Shown here piece by piece: positions 41,720 to 50,003 of a stretch of 50,415 nucleotides of DNA. The DNA is from an uncultured Ruminiclostridium sp. (GTDB lineage Bacteria; Bacillota; Clostridia; Oscillospirales; Ruminococcaceae), in contig CATLBH010000019.1 in assembly GCA_949878745.1 (NCBI GenBank), positions 1-50,415 of the forward strand, in the 5' to 3' direction. How positions within the stretch are numbered: position 1 is the first letter of the stretch; every line of letters starts with the position of its first letter. Below the pieces are notes generated by a model. It was not told the DNA's origin. It saw only the letters and a list, made by a program, of their open reading frames with translations, and did not search any database. A program made the position numbers and the translations under genes.

Positions 41720-43675
41720 TTAGACATTGTCTGCAATCGTGAATGTATTGATCAGGTTTTTAAGCATATTCGCCTGGCTTGACAGCTGTTCCGCGGAAGC
41801 CGCGCTCTCTTCAGAGGTGGCGGCGTTTCTTTGAACAACGGTTGAAATCTGTTCGATACCGATATCCACCTGATCCAGGCTGTCGGCCTGTGCCTGACTG
41901 GCTTCGGCAATTTTACCCACTATCTCTTCCGCAAGAGCAGCTTTTGTGCCAACGCTCTGAAGCGCCGTGGAAGTGGCGCTCGCCTTTTCCATACCTTCGT
42001 TTACGGCGTCTATTGACTGTTCGATAAGTCCCGTCGTGTCTGCGGCGGCGTCGGCGGATTTTGAAGCAAGGCTTCTTACCTCGTCGGCAACTACCGCAAA
42101 GCCCTTGCCCGCTTCACCTGCTCTCGCCGCCTCAACGGCCGCGTTAAGGGCAAGGATATTGGTCTGGAAGGCAATATCCTCAATGGTCTTTATAATGTTG
42201 CCTATCTTATCCGAGGATTCGCTTATATGGTTCATTGCCTTGGACAAATGCTCCATCTCCGCTATGGCGTCGGAAACGTAGGAAGCGGCGTCGGAAACAA
42301 TGTTCTTGGCGTTGATACAGTTGTTGGAGGTATCGGAAACCTCTTCCGATATAACACGGAGGGTAGCCGCAAGCTCCTCCACGGAGGAAGCCTGTTCGGT
42401 GGTTCCCTGTGACAGATTCTGAGCCGCGGCTGAAACCTGATCCGCGCCGGTGAGCACCTGATCGGAGGCGATGTCGATATCGCTTAAAGCGCCGCTGAGC
42501 TTGACTTTTATCTCGTCCATATGCTCGACGATCTTTTTGAAGTCGCCGGTATAATATTCGCTGCTTTCGGAGGTATTCACGTTGAAGTTGCCTCCGGCCA
42601 TCTCTCCTAAAATACGTCCAATATCGTTTATGATATTGTTCAGCTTATGAACCGTCGTTGAAGTGGCCTGAGCGAGGACTCCCGTTTCGTCCACGGACTT
42701 TACTTCGGGAACGGAGCTGGAAAGATCGCCCTGTGAAAGAAGATCTATCCTTTCTGTGCAAAGCTTGATGGGCTTGCCTATAGATCTTCCGAGGAAGATG
42801 GAAAACAACACCGCCACCGTCAGCGCGATAACCGTAATAATCACAAGGGTAATCATGGAAGCGTATGTATCGCCGAGAAAATCCGACTGAGGCGCGGTGA
42901 TGGCGATTGACCAGTCGTTGGTGTTTTCAACGGGACAAAACGCCGTTACCACGTATTTTCCGTTATAATTGTAATTTTCAAAGCCCGTTTCGCCTTTGGT
43001 CATTCTTTCGTGAATGGCGTTAAGCGGACTTTTGCTTCCGCTTGTGATATTTCCGCCGTTCTTTACCACCTCGGAATCGGGATATGCGATTATATTGGCT
43101 TTTTTGTCAATAAGATATGCGATGCCGTTATCGCTTACGTTAATGCTTCTGGCTATATCGTTCAGGAATTCCTCCTCGGGAACGACGTAAACGCAGCCGA
43201 CGGGAACTTCGTCCCTGAAAAGAGGCGCCGCTATTATGATGGTGAGAAGACCCGTGGTTTTCGAAACAAGGGGCTCGGATATGTAGGTCTGACCCATCAT
43301 CGCGGCCTGAAAATAGGCGCGGTCGGAATAATCGGTGCCGTTAATGGACTTGCCGTCGGAAAAAATAAGATTACAGCGTTCAAGACCGTATCTTCCCGTC
43401 CACTCATCGAGTATAGCCTGCTTTTCCTCATTGGGAAGATTGGGGTCGGACATACGGTTTATGGAGCCGAGGCCTTTTGCTATGTTAACATATGAGGTCA
43501 TCTCCCACTCGGCGCGTTCTGAGGATATGGTCACGATTTCCGACATATTTGTTCTTACCGAATTCATTGCGGACTGGTAAATTATTACAATGGATGAAAT
43601 TCCCAGCACCAAGAGCGCGAGTCCTACCAAAAGTACGGAATTCGTTACTATTTTCTTTTGTATACTGCTTTTCAA
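41720..43675 (-). CDS. Methyl-accepting chemotaxis protein with dCache sensor
   Basis: 651 residues from a TTG start at 43675 with an AGGAGG site seven bases upstream. Helix 1 (about 11-33), an external dCache domain (about 40-270), helix 2 (about 275-297), HAMP (about 298-350) and a full signalling domain with [20 protein letters not shown] and [15 protein letters not shown] follow. Pairs of Gln/Glu ([20 protein letters not shown]) look like methylation sites. It has its own promoter. It is a standard chemoreceptor, unlike the more divergent first one. Confidence 0.94.
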   Translation of the reverse strand: MKSSIQKKIVTNSVLLVGLALLVLGISSIVIIYQSAMNSVRTNMSEIVTISSERAEWEMTSYVNIAKGLGSINRMSDPNLPNEEKQAILDEWTGRYGLERCNLIFSDGKSINGTDYSDRAYFQAAMMGQTYISEPLVSKTTGLLTIIIAAPLFRDEVPVGCVYVVPEEEFLNDIARSINVSDNGIAYLIDKKANIIAYPDSEVVKNGGNITSGSKSPLNAIHERMTKGETGFENYNYNGKYVVTAFCPVENTNDWSIAITAPQSDFLGDTYASMITLVIITVIALTVAVLFSIFLGRSIGKPIKLCTERIDLLSQGDLSSSVPEVKSVDETGVLAQATSTTVHKLNNIINDIGRILGEMAGGNFNVNTSESSEYYTGDFKKIVEHMDEIKVKLSGALSDIDIASDQVLTGADQVSAAAQNLSQGTTEQASSVEELAATLRVISEEVSDTSNNCINAKNIVSDAASYVSDAIAEMEHLSKAMNHISESSDKIGNIIKTIEDIAFQTNILALNAAVEAARAGEAGKGFAVVADEVRSLASKSADAAADTTGLIEQSIDAVNEGMEKASATSTALQSVGTKAALAEEIVGKIAEASQAQADSLDQVDIGIEQISTVVQRNAATSEESAASAEQLSSQANMLKNLINTFTIADNV

Positions 43676-43762
43676 AGGTATTGCCTCCTATTGGGGATTT
43701 TACATTAAAACTTTATATAATGTGAAGAAATTTTAGTGAAAAACCCAGATTTATTTATAAGT

Positions 43763-43791
43763 AGTATACCACAAAAAATACAAAAAATCAA
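43763..43791 (-). promoter_or_regulatory. Promoter of the second chemoreceptor gene
   Basis: Minus strand TTGATT (43786-43791), 17-bp spacer ending TGTGG, TATACT (43763-43768). Confidence 0.72.
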
Positions 43792-43950
43792 TAAAATATC
43801 AAAAATTTAGGATAGATTTTTGAAAAAAATTTGAAAATAAGGTGAAAAATACCTTTGTAAGCCTATTTGCGAAATATTTGTCAGATATAAGACAAATTTG
43901 TAAAAACAGCGCATTCAACATACAGAAACCTGTTCCAATATATTTTTCTC

Positions 43951-43979
43951 TTGACAAAACTAACCAAAAATGCTACAAT
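43951..43979 (+). promoter_or_regulatory. Promoter of the decayed solute-binding protein gene
   Basis: TTGACA (43951-43956), 17-bp spacer with TGC before the -10, TACAAT (43974-43979). Confidence 0.8.
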
Positions 43980-44010
43980 AAAACAAACCTCAAGAAAGGA
44001 AAATATCGTA

Positions 44011-45001
44011 ATGAATACCAAAAAGAAAATTCTGTCGGCAATTATGTGTGCTTCGCTGATCTTAACGTCGGCATGCGCGGGAGGGGAAGAAGGACTGGAA
44101 CACCTTCAAGTAACTTACCGCCAAATGGGTGGACAAAAACCCCGGTGAAAACGAAGGCTTAAGAGGCAACAAGTGGATGGGTCTTATGTTCGCCAACACC
44201 ACGGGCGTTAAAATGATTGACGTTACCGATTCGGATATCGTAAACAATCTTAAGAACGAAAACATAGAGCGGGCCATGAGCTTTCTTTCCGAAATGAGAA
44301 AGGAAGGGCTTATAGGCGACGGATATATCGATCCGGGTACGGCGTTTATGAACGGAAACCTGCTGTTCCTTGCCATGGAATCCGAATGGACCTTTGAAAG
44401 CGCACAGTCGGCGGTGTTCACCTACGGTCTGGAGGGCGAGATAGTTACATTGCCCATGCCTAAGGATCCCATGTCCGATAAGTACTATGTTTCCGCCGAC
44501 ACCTACGGTTATATGGTTCCCGCTGGCACAAAGAACGTTCAGGGCGGCGTCGACTGGATACTGGCAAGCCGCATTTACGAGACCGACCCCGAAACTAAGG
44601 CGGCGGACTATGCTTTGAAAACCGATCCCAGCCCCGTTTATTACGATAAGTGTCCGGGGTGTAAGTACGATTATATTTCCAACGACAAGGCCGACCTCAC
44701 CGTTTGCCCCGAATGTCAGACGGCGAGAAAGCAAAAGTTCAAGGCGGTATACACGGTGGAACAGCTGGATCTTCTGGACGATATGCTTCATTCGGATAAG
44801 TTTGAAAGAGTGTTCGACAACGCCATGGGGGTTGACCAGGGAATAGTGGATATAATGACCTCCACCGACAATGCGCTTATTGACGGCGTTACCTATCACG
44901 ACGCTTCCTATACGGAGGAGCTTAATAAGCAGTATCAGGCGATTGAAGCGTTTATACAGCCTTACAGGGACGCTTTGACCAAGGCTAAGGCGGAAGGCTG
45001 A
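44011..45001 (+). pseudogene. Extracellular solute-binding lipoprotein, internally deleted and frameshifted
   Basis: ATG 44011 (site AAGAAAGGA) encodes a clear lipoprotein signal (MNTKKKILSAIMCASLIL..., lipobox TSAC). After ACAGGEEG the sequence jumps, in a different frame, into the middle of a solute-binding protein: DWNTFK, then an in-frame TAA (44108-44110), then LTAKWVDKNPGENEG and a long open stretch to 45001. About 100-150 residues of the N-terminal lobe are missing. The remaining part has FMNGNLLFLAMESEW and YMVPAGTKNVQGGVDWI, as in sugar-binding proteins of ABC importers. It also has CPGCKYDYIS...CPEC, a rubredoxin-like zinc ribbon unusual in this family. A GTG at 44129 could start a soluble fragment. 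No ABC permease is near. Confidence 0.85.
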
Positions 45002-45030
45002 TACTTTCCGTTAAGTTTCGCTTATGCCCT

Positions 45031-45268
45031 TTAGAACCTGTCCGCATAGGAATTGGCACGCGTCTTTTCGGCAGATTTTGCCGATGACAGCGTTTCGTCA
45101 TTTGCTTTGCTGTCGGCGCGTCCTTGCGCCGACTTTGGGCAAATGACCGAACACCTCGTGTGTTAAAATTTCTTGACTTGCGACAGCAAGCCGGTGAAAT
45201 TTTGCCTTGTTCTTAACAAAATCTGCTCGAAAATCCACGCACCATTCCTATGTGGACGGGTTCTTTAA
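45031..45268. repeat. Cruciform element with terminal inverted repeats, copy 1
   Basis: Ends TTAGAACCTGTCCGCATAGG and CCTATGTGGACGGGTTCTTT (read inward) pair. A central stem GTCATTTGC/GCAAATGAC contains GTCGGCGCG/GCGCCGAC, and a third stem joins AAAATTTC/GAAATTTT. The whole folds as a branched structure. The copy at 47638-47880 shares the ends, CGTGTGTTAAAA, TTTGCCTTGT and TGCTCGAAAATCC. No gene lies inside. Confidence 0.8.
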
Positions 45269-45279
45269 ATTCACAATAA

Positions 45280-45338
45280 AATACTTCCGAACAAATTGCC
45301 GATTATTTCGGCGAAAATCCGTTCGGAAGTATTTTTTT
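45280..45338 (+). terminator. Strong terminator after the pseudogene region
   Basis: Arms AATACTTCCGAAC (45280-45292) and GTTCGGAAGTATT (45321-45333) with an inner GCCGA/TCGGC stem, followed by TTTTTTATTTTTT. Confidence 0.85.
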
Positions 45339-45386
45339 ATTTTTTGGGAGCAGTAATCCAGAAAACTGCCCTCCTCGGAATGTTTT

Positions 45387-45503
45387 ATACTAATCTTTGG
45401 TCAGATTATAGACAAAAAAATGTTGACCAAAGATTAGTGTTTTGGGTGTAATCTTTAATCATATTTCCGATTTCGTCTACAATATGATATAAGATTGGTA
45501 CTA
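45387..45503 (+). repeat. Bipartite palindromic element ending in a stop codon
   Basis: Hairpin 1: ATACTAATCTTTGGTCA/TGACCAAAGATTAGTGT (45387-45440). Linker GTGTTTTGGGTGTAAT. Hairpin 2: AATCTTTAATCATAT/ATATGATATAAGATT (45450-45495), ending GGTACTA. Its last bases (CTA at 45501-45503) are the stop codon, read on the other strand, of the leftward membrane protein gene. The right hairpin resembles the element at 50004. Confidence 0.75.
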
Positions 45504-45866
45504 CCGAACCCCCAGTTCCAATACCAAATAATAATGGTGTATAAAAACCGCCGCCAAGATAACATTAAACGCAATGCTCCCAATCATATAAGGAAGCCGC
45601 GCCTTTCTTCGATTCAAAAGCGTAGCCGTAAGGAACCCCGTCCAGGTACAGCTGACGATGAGCGCACCCATTATTATACACATCTCGGTAACAAAGTTAA
45701 GCTTGGCCTTCAGCAAAACCACTGCCGTAAATCCCACCAGCGCGTTAACCGCGGGCAGTACCGCAAGCGGCAAGGTAGCCACCGCCCACTTTTTTCTCTT
45801 GGCCCTGAAAAGACTTGCCGACGCTATTAACAGCAAGCCCGTGATTATAAAGCTCTCGCCTATCAT
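45501..45866 (-). CDS. Hypothetical four-helix membrane protein
   Basis: 121 residues, almost all hydrophobic, with helices at about 4-20, 27-50, 57-80 and 92-113. Short basic loops (RAKRKK; NRRKAR) suggest cytoplasmic sides. A GGGGTG site precedes the ATG. No family was recognised; it is not a known small transporter by any motif I can see. Its stop codon falls in the end of the palindromic element at 45387-45503. Confidence 0.7.
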   Translation of the reverse strand: MIGESFIITGLLLIASASLFRAKRKKWAVATLPLAVLPAVNALVGFTAVVLLKAKLNFVTEMCIIMGALIVSCTWTGFLTATLLNRRKARLPYMIGSIAFNVILAAVFIHHYYLVLELGVR

Positions 45867-45912
45867 AAAAATTCACCCCTTTGACACCGAAAATGTGTTA
45901 AGAAATCTGTTA

Positions 45913-46025
45913 ATACTAATTTCATCTTAAAAAGGTTCTAACCTTTTTAAGATGAAATTACACCCAAAGCACTATTTTCAAATTATCCACTAAATTTTGC
46001 AATCTTTTTAATTTGAAAATAGTAT
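45913..46025 (-). repeat. Bipartite palindromic element, inverted relative to 39897
   Basis: In plus-strand order: ATACTAATTTCATCTTAAAA / TTTTAAGATGAAATTA hairpin, linker ACACCCAAAGCAC (reverse of GTGCTTTGGGTGT), then CACTATTTTCAAATTA / TAATTTGAAAATAGTAT hairpin with 18 extra bases in its loop. It ends three bases from the stop of the next gene (46029). Confidence 0.8.
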
Positions 46026-46028
46026 AAA

Positions 46029-46508
46029 TCAGCCCTTAAGCTTTTCGTCAACGATCTCCTTGGCTCTGCCGTTGTCCGACAAAGCGATGTACACCGCGTA
46101 ATTTCCCTTTGAATATATCTCGGCCGTTTCAAGCTTATACATTTCATCGGGTGTATATGTGGCGAAAGACTCCTTTCGGGAATCCAGCTTCGACTGAAGC
46201 GCTTCCTCCGCCGTTTTGGCCGCGTCGGAGCTTTTAAATTTGAACACCCCTATTTCGTCGGGAAGCGCGCCAGAGCCGCAAAGGGAAAATGCGGCGGAAT
46301 CAAGCTCCGCGGTATCCATTCCGCTGTAATAGCTCCCCACGTCCTCGGTGCCTTTTTCCACCGATGAGGAAATGGGCACCTCCGCCAGCACCGCGCTCAC
46401 AACGTCGGCGGGGTTTACGTCTGCGGCGGCTTCTCCGCCCTCGCCGCTGCACGCCGTAAAGAGCATTACGGGGGTCAATACGGCGCAAAGTAAATTTTTA
46501 ATCTTCAT
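46029..46508 (-). CDS. DUF4358-type lipoprotein
   Basis: 159 residues from ATG 46508 with an AAAGGAAAG site. Lipoprotein signal (1-20, lipobox FTAC). The rest matches the DUF4358 pattern: DEIGVFKFKSSDAAKTAEEA and TAEIYSKGNYAVYIALSDN near the end. In Clostridia these lipoproteins commonly sit beside SGNH hydrolase and MBOAT acyltransferase genes that modify surface glycans; here the SGNH gene is directly upstream, 30 bases away. Function is not established. Confidence 0.85.
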   Translation of the reverse strand: MKIKNLLCAVLTPVMLFTACSGEGGEAAADVNPADVVSAVLAEVPISSSVEKGTEDVGSYYSGMDTAELDSAAFSLCGSGALPDEIGVFKFKSSDAAKTAEEALQSKLDSRKESFATYTPDEMYKLETAEIYSKGNYAVYIALSDNGRAKEIVDEKLKG

Positions 46509-46537
46509 TTTTGTCTTTCCTTTCTTATTGTTTCTTT

Positions 46538-47425
46538 TTATCCAATCTGCTTCTGTATGGTGCCCAGCAATAAAGCGTAAGCGCTGCCTTGGAAATGAAG
46601 TCCGTCGTTCTCGGCGTACTTTGAGGAGAAGTAGCCTTCTCCGTCCGTCAGCTTGGAGCAGATATCCACATATGTATACCCACCTTGGTCGCAAATTGAC
46701 TTTAACCTTGAGTTATAGTCGTTTATCTTTTCCATAGTCTCTTTTCCCTCCGAGTCGTGCTCCTTGGTGACGGGGGGAAGGGATATAACGCATATCTCGG
46801 CGGTATAACAAGCCATTTCAAGCTCGGAAACAAGTTCCGTCATTTTATTGGCCATATACTCGGCGTCCATATACGCGAGTCCGTTGGTGCCCAGCATAAT
46901 ATAAATACGCTTCGGCTGCATTGCGGAGGCCTTTTCAACGCATGTCACATCTCCCACCTTGTGGTTTACGGCGCTTTCGGGGTTAAGCCCCACTTCGGCA
47001 AAAACGTTTTCCGCGTCAAGATAACCGTATAAGTGAAGTCCAGTGGATATACTGTCCCCGATGAACAGGTCGTTTTCAAAGAAAGTTCTGTCATACTGAG
47101 GAAGTATAAGATCATCCGTGGAAATGGTCTCTTCCGTTTCGGCTGCGGAATCTTCGGAGCTTACCGACGCGCTTTCGGAGGCTGAGGTATCGGAGCTTGT
47201 CCCGGAAGTTTCCGAGGTGTTCGGCGGGGTTAACGATTCGCTTTCGGAAGGGGAAGAGGTATCCGTTTCCGAGACGGTAACGGATGGGCGGTCGGTGCGG
47301 TCGCTGCCGGAGTCCTCCTTCATATGAAAGTATATTAAAACGATAAGCAGGATAATTATTCCCACTATTACCAAATTTAAAGCGACTATCGCGATGGACA
47401 GGCTGTTTTTTCTCTTTTTGGCCAA
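46538..47425 (-). CDS. Membrane-anchored SGNH/GDSL hydrolase
   Basis: 295 residues from a TTG start (LAKKRKN...) with an AAAGGAGA site. One N-terminal helix (about 10-32) and a Ser/Thr/Glu-rich stalk (about 40-100) lead to the SGNH domain: block I FIGDSISTGL, Asn of block III in LGTNGLAYMD, and DGLHF with the catalytic Asp-His near the end. It probably adds or removes acyl groups on extracellular glycans. It forms an operon with the DUF4358 lipoprotein. No MBOAT partner is in the window. Confidence 0.92.
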   Translation of the reverse strand: MAKKRKNSLSIAIVALNLVIVGIIILLIVLIYFHMKEDSGSDRTDRPSVTVSETDTSSPSESESLTPPNTSETSGTSSDTSASESASVSSEDSAAETEETISTDDLILPQYDRTFFENDLFIGDSISTGLHLYGYLDAENVFAEVGLNPESAVNHKVGDVTCVEKASAMQPKRIYIMLGTNGLAYMDAEYMANKMTELVSELEMACYTAEICVISLPPVTKEHDSEGKETMEKINDYNSRLKSICDQGGYTYVDICSKLTDGEGYFSSKYAENDGLHFQGSAYALLLGTIQKQIG

Positions 47426-47517
47426 GACGGTTTCTCCTTTGTTATTTTTTGCTTCATTCCGATTGAAAATTAATAGGTTCTTACATATTATTTACCGAAT
47501 ATTAACATCAATTATAC

Positions 47518-47546
47518 ATTATACACTTTTAAGGGGAAATAGTCAA
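47518..47546 (-). promoter_or_regulatory. Promoter of the SGNH-DUF4358 operon
   Basis: Minus strand TTGACT (47541-47546), 17-bp spacer ending AGTG, TATAAT (47518-47523). The leader is about 85 bases. Confidence 0.85.
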
Positions 47547-47585
47547 GATTTTTTATTTCATTGTCATTATTTCTTAAGATTTATG

Positions 47586-47622
47586 CCAAAAGGGGTCCGT
47601 TTTTTGGCTTTCGGCCCCTCTT
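47586..47622 (-). terminator. Possible terminator of the LytTR-kinase operon
   Basis: GGGGCCG/CGGACCCC stem with one bulge, framed by A- and T-rich tracts, 250 bases past the kinase stop. The T-run on the minus strand is short (TTTT). Confidence 0.5.
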
Positions 47623-47637
47623 TTTAGAGCATTTTTA

Positions 47638-47880
47638 TTCAGAAACTGTTCCAATAGGAATAGGCGCACGTCTTTTCGGCATATTTTGCCGCTGACTTGC
47701 GTTTAGTCATTTGGTCAACATTTTTTGTCTATAATCTGACCAAAGATTAGTATAACACATCGTGTGTTAAAAATCCTTGACGGGCTTATCGCGTAAGCTG
47801 CCCGCCTGCGGATTTTTGCCTTGTCATCAACATAATATGCTCGAAAATCCGCACACCATTCCTATTGGAACAATTTCTTA
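47638..47880. repeat. Cruciform element with terminal inverted repeats, copy 2
   Basis: Ends CTGTTCCAATAGGAAT and ATTCCTATTGGAACA pair perfectly. Differences from copy 1 (45031) in these arms are compensatory. It shares CACGTCTTTTCGGCA, CGTGTGTTAAAA, TTTGCCTTGT and TGCTCGAAAATCC. Its middle, the GTCATTTGC stem of copy 1, is replaced by a smaller palindrome (47710-47754). The right end supplies the stop codon of the kinase gene (TTA at 47878-47880, read on the minus strand). Confidence 0.8.
47710..47754 (-). repeat. Small palindrome nested in the cruciform element
   Basis: TTTGGTCAACATTTTTTGTC followed by TATAATCTGACCAAAGATTAGTAT-type sequence is the reverse complement of hairpin 1 at 45387-45440, but lacks the outer ACTAATC of one arm. 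Confidence 0.75.
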
Positions 47881-49254
47881 AGTCGATTGTTTTTTCTCCC
47901 CGTGGGTGTTATCGAGGCTAAGCATCACCGAGGAATAAAACACGTTTTCCTCATTTCTGAAATCCGCCCCGCCTCCGTATTTTGCGGCAATATCCGAAAG
48001 GCTTGAAAGACCAAGCCCCCTGTGCTCCGATTTTGTGGAGAGATATTTTTCTCCGCTTTTTTTCACCGTTCCGTTAAAGCCGTTATCGACGGTAACGGCC
48101 AGCATTTTTCCTGAGCATATCATATTAAGCTTTATCATACGCTTTTCCCCGAGAGCCGACTGAGCCGCGTCCAGGGCGTTTTCAAGAAGATTTCCCAACA
48201 ATACCGACAAATCGATATCCTGTATCGGAAGGGAGCCGGGCACCTGGATATGCGCGTTAAAGAGGATGTCCCGCTCCTTAGCCATATCTCCGTAGTGGCT
48301 TGCCAGAAGGTTTATTACGGGATTATCGCAGTATTTTGTTATGCTCCGGGTTTCCGAGTGTTCAAGATACTGCTTTAAATACAGTATAGCTTTTTCCTTT
48401 TCGTCTTTTTCCAAAAGCTCGCACAGCAAAACCATATGGTGACGTATGTCGTGGCGCTGGCGGCGGACGTTTTCTATATTTTCGCTGATCCTTCGGTACT
48501 GCTCGTCGCGGATATCTATCTGATGCTTTGTTTCAAGATACTTTTCGTTTGACGCGTACCGCTCGTAAGCAAGGCGGTACATTCTGAAAATCACCCCGTA
48601 GAGCACGAATGCGGACAAAAGGAGGCCGAAATAAAGCAGGAACGACGTGGGATCCGCCACCAGATCCACATAATCCATAAAAGTAAACACGATGACGAAA
48701 ATCATCAGCAGTATAAGCAGCGGAATACAAAGATACCCGCACTCCTTTGCCCCCATTCTCTTTTCCACAGGCATATAAAATAATTTCAGGAAAAGACACA
48801 GCAAGGGCACCGTTATCGCTCCCGCCGATAAGGTGGACAGTATCGTATGAAGACCGGCGGTAATCCGCTTAGCCTCCACCGGGAGAAGCTCGAGTACACA
48901 GTTGGCGATGGACATTATAAACAGAGCGCTGGTCAGCGAGAACAGAAAAATAAAGGCCTTTTTCTGCCACACCGCCCTTACCGCGTAAAGATACCAGGCC
49001 ATACAAAATATCATTATGACGTAGAACACCATATCCAGCTGTACCGATATGGGCTCTTCCTCAGGTATAGTAAAGCTGATATACACGCTGATCGCCGAAT
49101 CAATGACGGATACCGCAAAAATAACCAACAGCGTCAGAAAAGCGGTTTTTTTGTTTGAAAAACGGAAGGAGCCCATAAAAGGGTAGGCGCATAAAACGGC
49201 AAAAACGGTAATTCTTACGATATCGTCCGCCAGAAGCCAGAAAAAATCCGTCAA
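47878..49254 (-). CDS. AgrC-like sensor kinase with GHKL ATPase domain
   Basis: 458 residues from a TTG at 49254 with an AGGGGGG site eight bases upstream. Six or seven helices (about 8-240) form the sensor, followed by a short coiled stretch, the H-box RRQRHDIRHHMVLL (about 265-278, His in DIRHH), N-box LLGNLLENALDAAQ and the G-box SEHRGLGLSSLSDIAAKYGG. This is the HPK10 class that detects peptides or other membrane signals. It starts three bases after the regulator gene, so it is co-translated. No AgrB/AgrD peptide genes are visible. Confidence 0.93.
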   Translation of the reverse strand: MTDFFWLLADDIVRITVFAVLCAYPFMGSFRFSNKKTAFLTLLVIFAVSVIDSAISVYISFTIPEEEPISVQLDMVFYVIMIFCMAWYLYAVRAVWQKKAFIFLFSLTSALFIMSIANCVLELLPVEAKRITAGLHTILSTLSAGAITVPLLCLFLKLFYMPVEKRMGAKECGYLCIPLLILLMIFVIVFTFMDYVDLVADPTSFLLYFGLLLSAFVLYGVIFRMYRLAYERYASNEKYLETKHQIDIRDEQYRRISENIENVRRQRHDIRHHMVLLCELLEKDEKEKAILYLKQYLEHSETRSITKYCDNPVINLLASHYGDMAKERDILFNAHIQVPGSLPIQDIDLSVLLGNLLENALDAAQSALGEKRMIKLNMICSGKMLAVTVDNGFNGTVKKSGEKYLSTKSEHRGLGLSSLSDIAAKYGGGADFRNEENVFYSSVMLSLDNTHGEKKQST

Positions 49255-49257
49255 AAT

Positions 49258-49977
49258 TTATTCCCCCCTCGCAAGATGGAACAAAAAGCTCTGATACCGC
49301 TCTCTGAGCTCCGTTTTGTTATTCCGCGACAGCGTTATCTCTTTACCGTTGCGCAGCACTATGCGATCGAAAAAGAAGGAGTCTATGTAGTGCATATTTA
49401 CTGCGAAGCTCTGCTGTATTCTCAGGAATATTCCGTCGTCAAGAAGAGTGCAGAGTGTGCTCAGAGAAGTGTGGGTATCAATGCGTTCCTTATCGGTGTG
49501 TATCATACAGAGCTTGTTTTTTACCTCTATATACCTTATTTTATCTATGGGAATCGGTACGGCTATTTTTCCGGATTTTATCTCAAGCACGCGGGCTTTT
49601 TTCGGAGGCTTCGGTATACAGCGGCGTATAGCCTCGGTTATGACTTCATCTCCCGCAGGCTTTAAAAGATAGTGAGCCGCGTTAAGGGCGAACGCCTCTA
49701 TAGCGTGATCAGTGCTTACGGTCATAAAAATGAAGCGGCAGGATTTGTCGGGACTTAGGCTTTTGGCGGTTTCTATGCCGCTTATGCCCTCTAAATAAAC
49801 GTCCATAAAGGCGATGTCAAAGCGCTGTACGGCGTTGGCGGCGAGAAATTCCTCGCCGGAAAAAAAGGGACAGAGCCGCCCCGAAATGTTCATACGGGAG
49901 CATACATTCCCTATCCGTTCCGTAAGCTCCTTCAGCTCCTCTTCATTGTCGTCCACCACGGCAATATCAAACCACAC
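49258..49977 (-). CDS. LytTR-family response regulator (AgrA-like)
   Basis: 239 residues from GTG 49977 (six bases after AGGGGGA); a GTG two codons earlier is only two bases from that site. The receiver domain (about 1-120) has DDNEEE, the phospho-aspartate in IAFMDVYLEG and the lysine in YLLKPAGDE. The LytTR DNA-binding domain (about 135-235) has IRYIEVKNKLCMIHTD and IQQSFAVNMHYIDSF. LytTR proteins bind pairs of direct repeats about two helix turns apart upstream of promoters; such a pair lies 215-250 bases away at 50194-50229. Confidence 0.94.
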   Translation of the reverse strand: MWFDIAVVDDNEEELKELTERIGNVCSRMNISGRLCPFFSGEEFLAANAVQRFDIAFMDVYLEGISGIETAKSLSPDKSCRFIFMTVSTDHAIEAFALNAAHYLLKPAGDEVITEAIRRCIPKPPKKARVLEIKSGKIAVPIPIDKIRYIEVKNKLCMIHTDKERIDTHTSLSTLCTLLDDGIFLRIQQSFAVNMHYIDSFFFDRIVLRNGKEITLSRNNKTELRERYQSFLFHLARGE

Positions 49978-50003
49978 GGACACTCCCCCTTGTTCAACAT
50001 TTT

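Noticed and set aside
44129-45001. Intact GTG-started solute-binding gene
   Set aside because: The homologous frame extends upstream through an in-frame stop to a separate signal peptide, so a broken gene explains it better.
45031-45268. tRNA-like or rRNA fragment in the cruciform element
   Set aside because: The branched fold recalls a cloverleaf, but there is no anticodon arm, T-loop consensus or CCA-type end.
47701-47760. Promoter in the nested palindrome (TATAAT at 47730)
   Set aside because: The TATAAT lies in the palindrome loop and has no -35 at the right distance or gene downstream.
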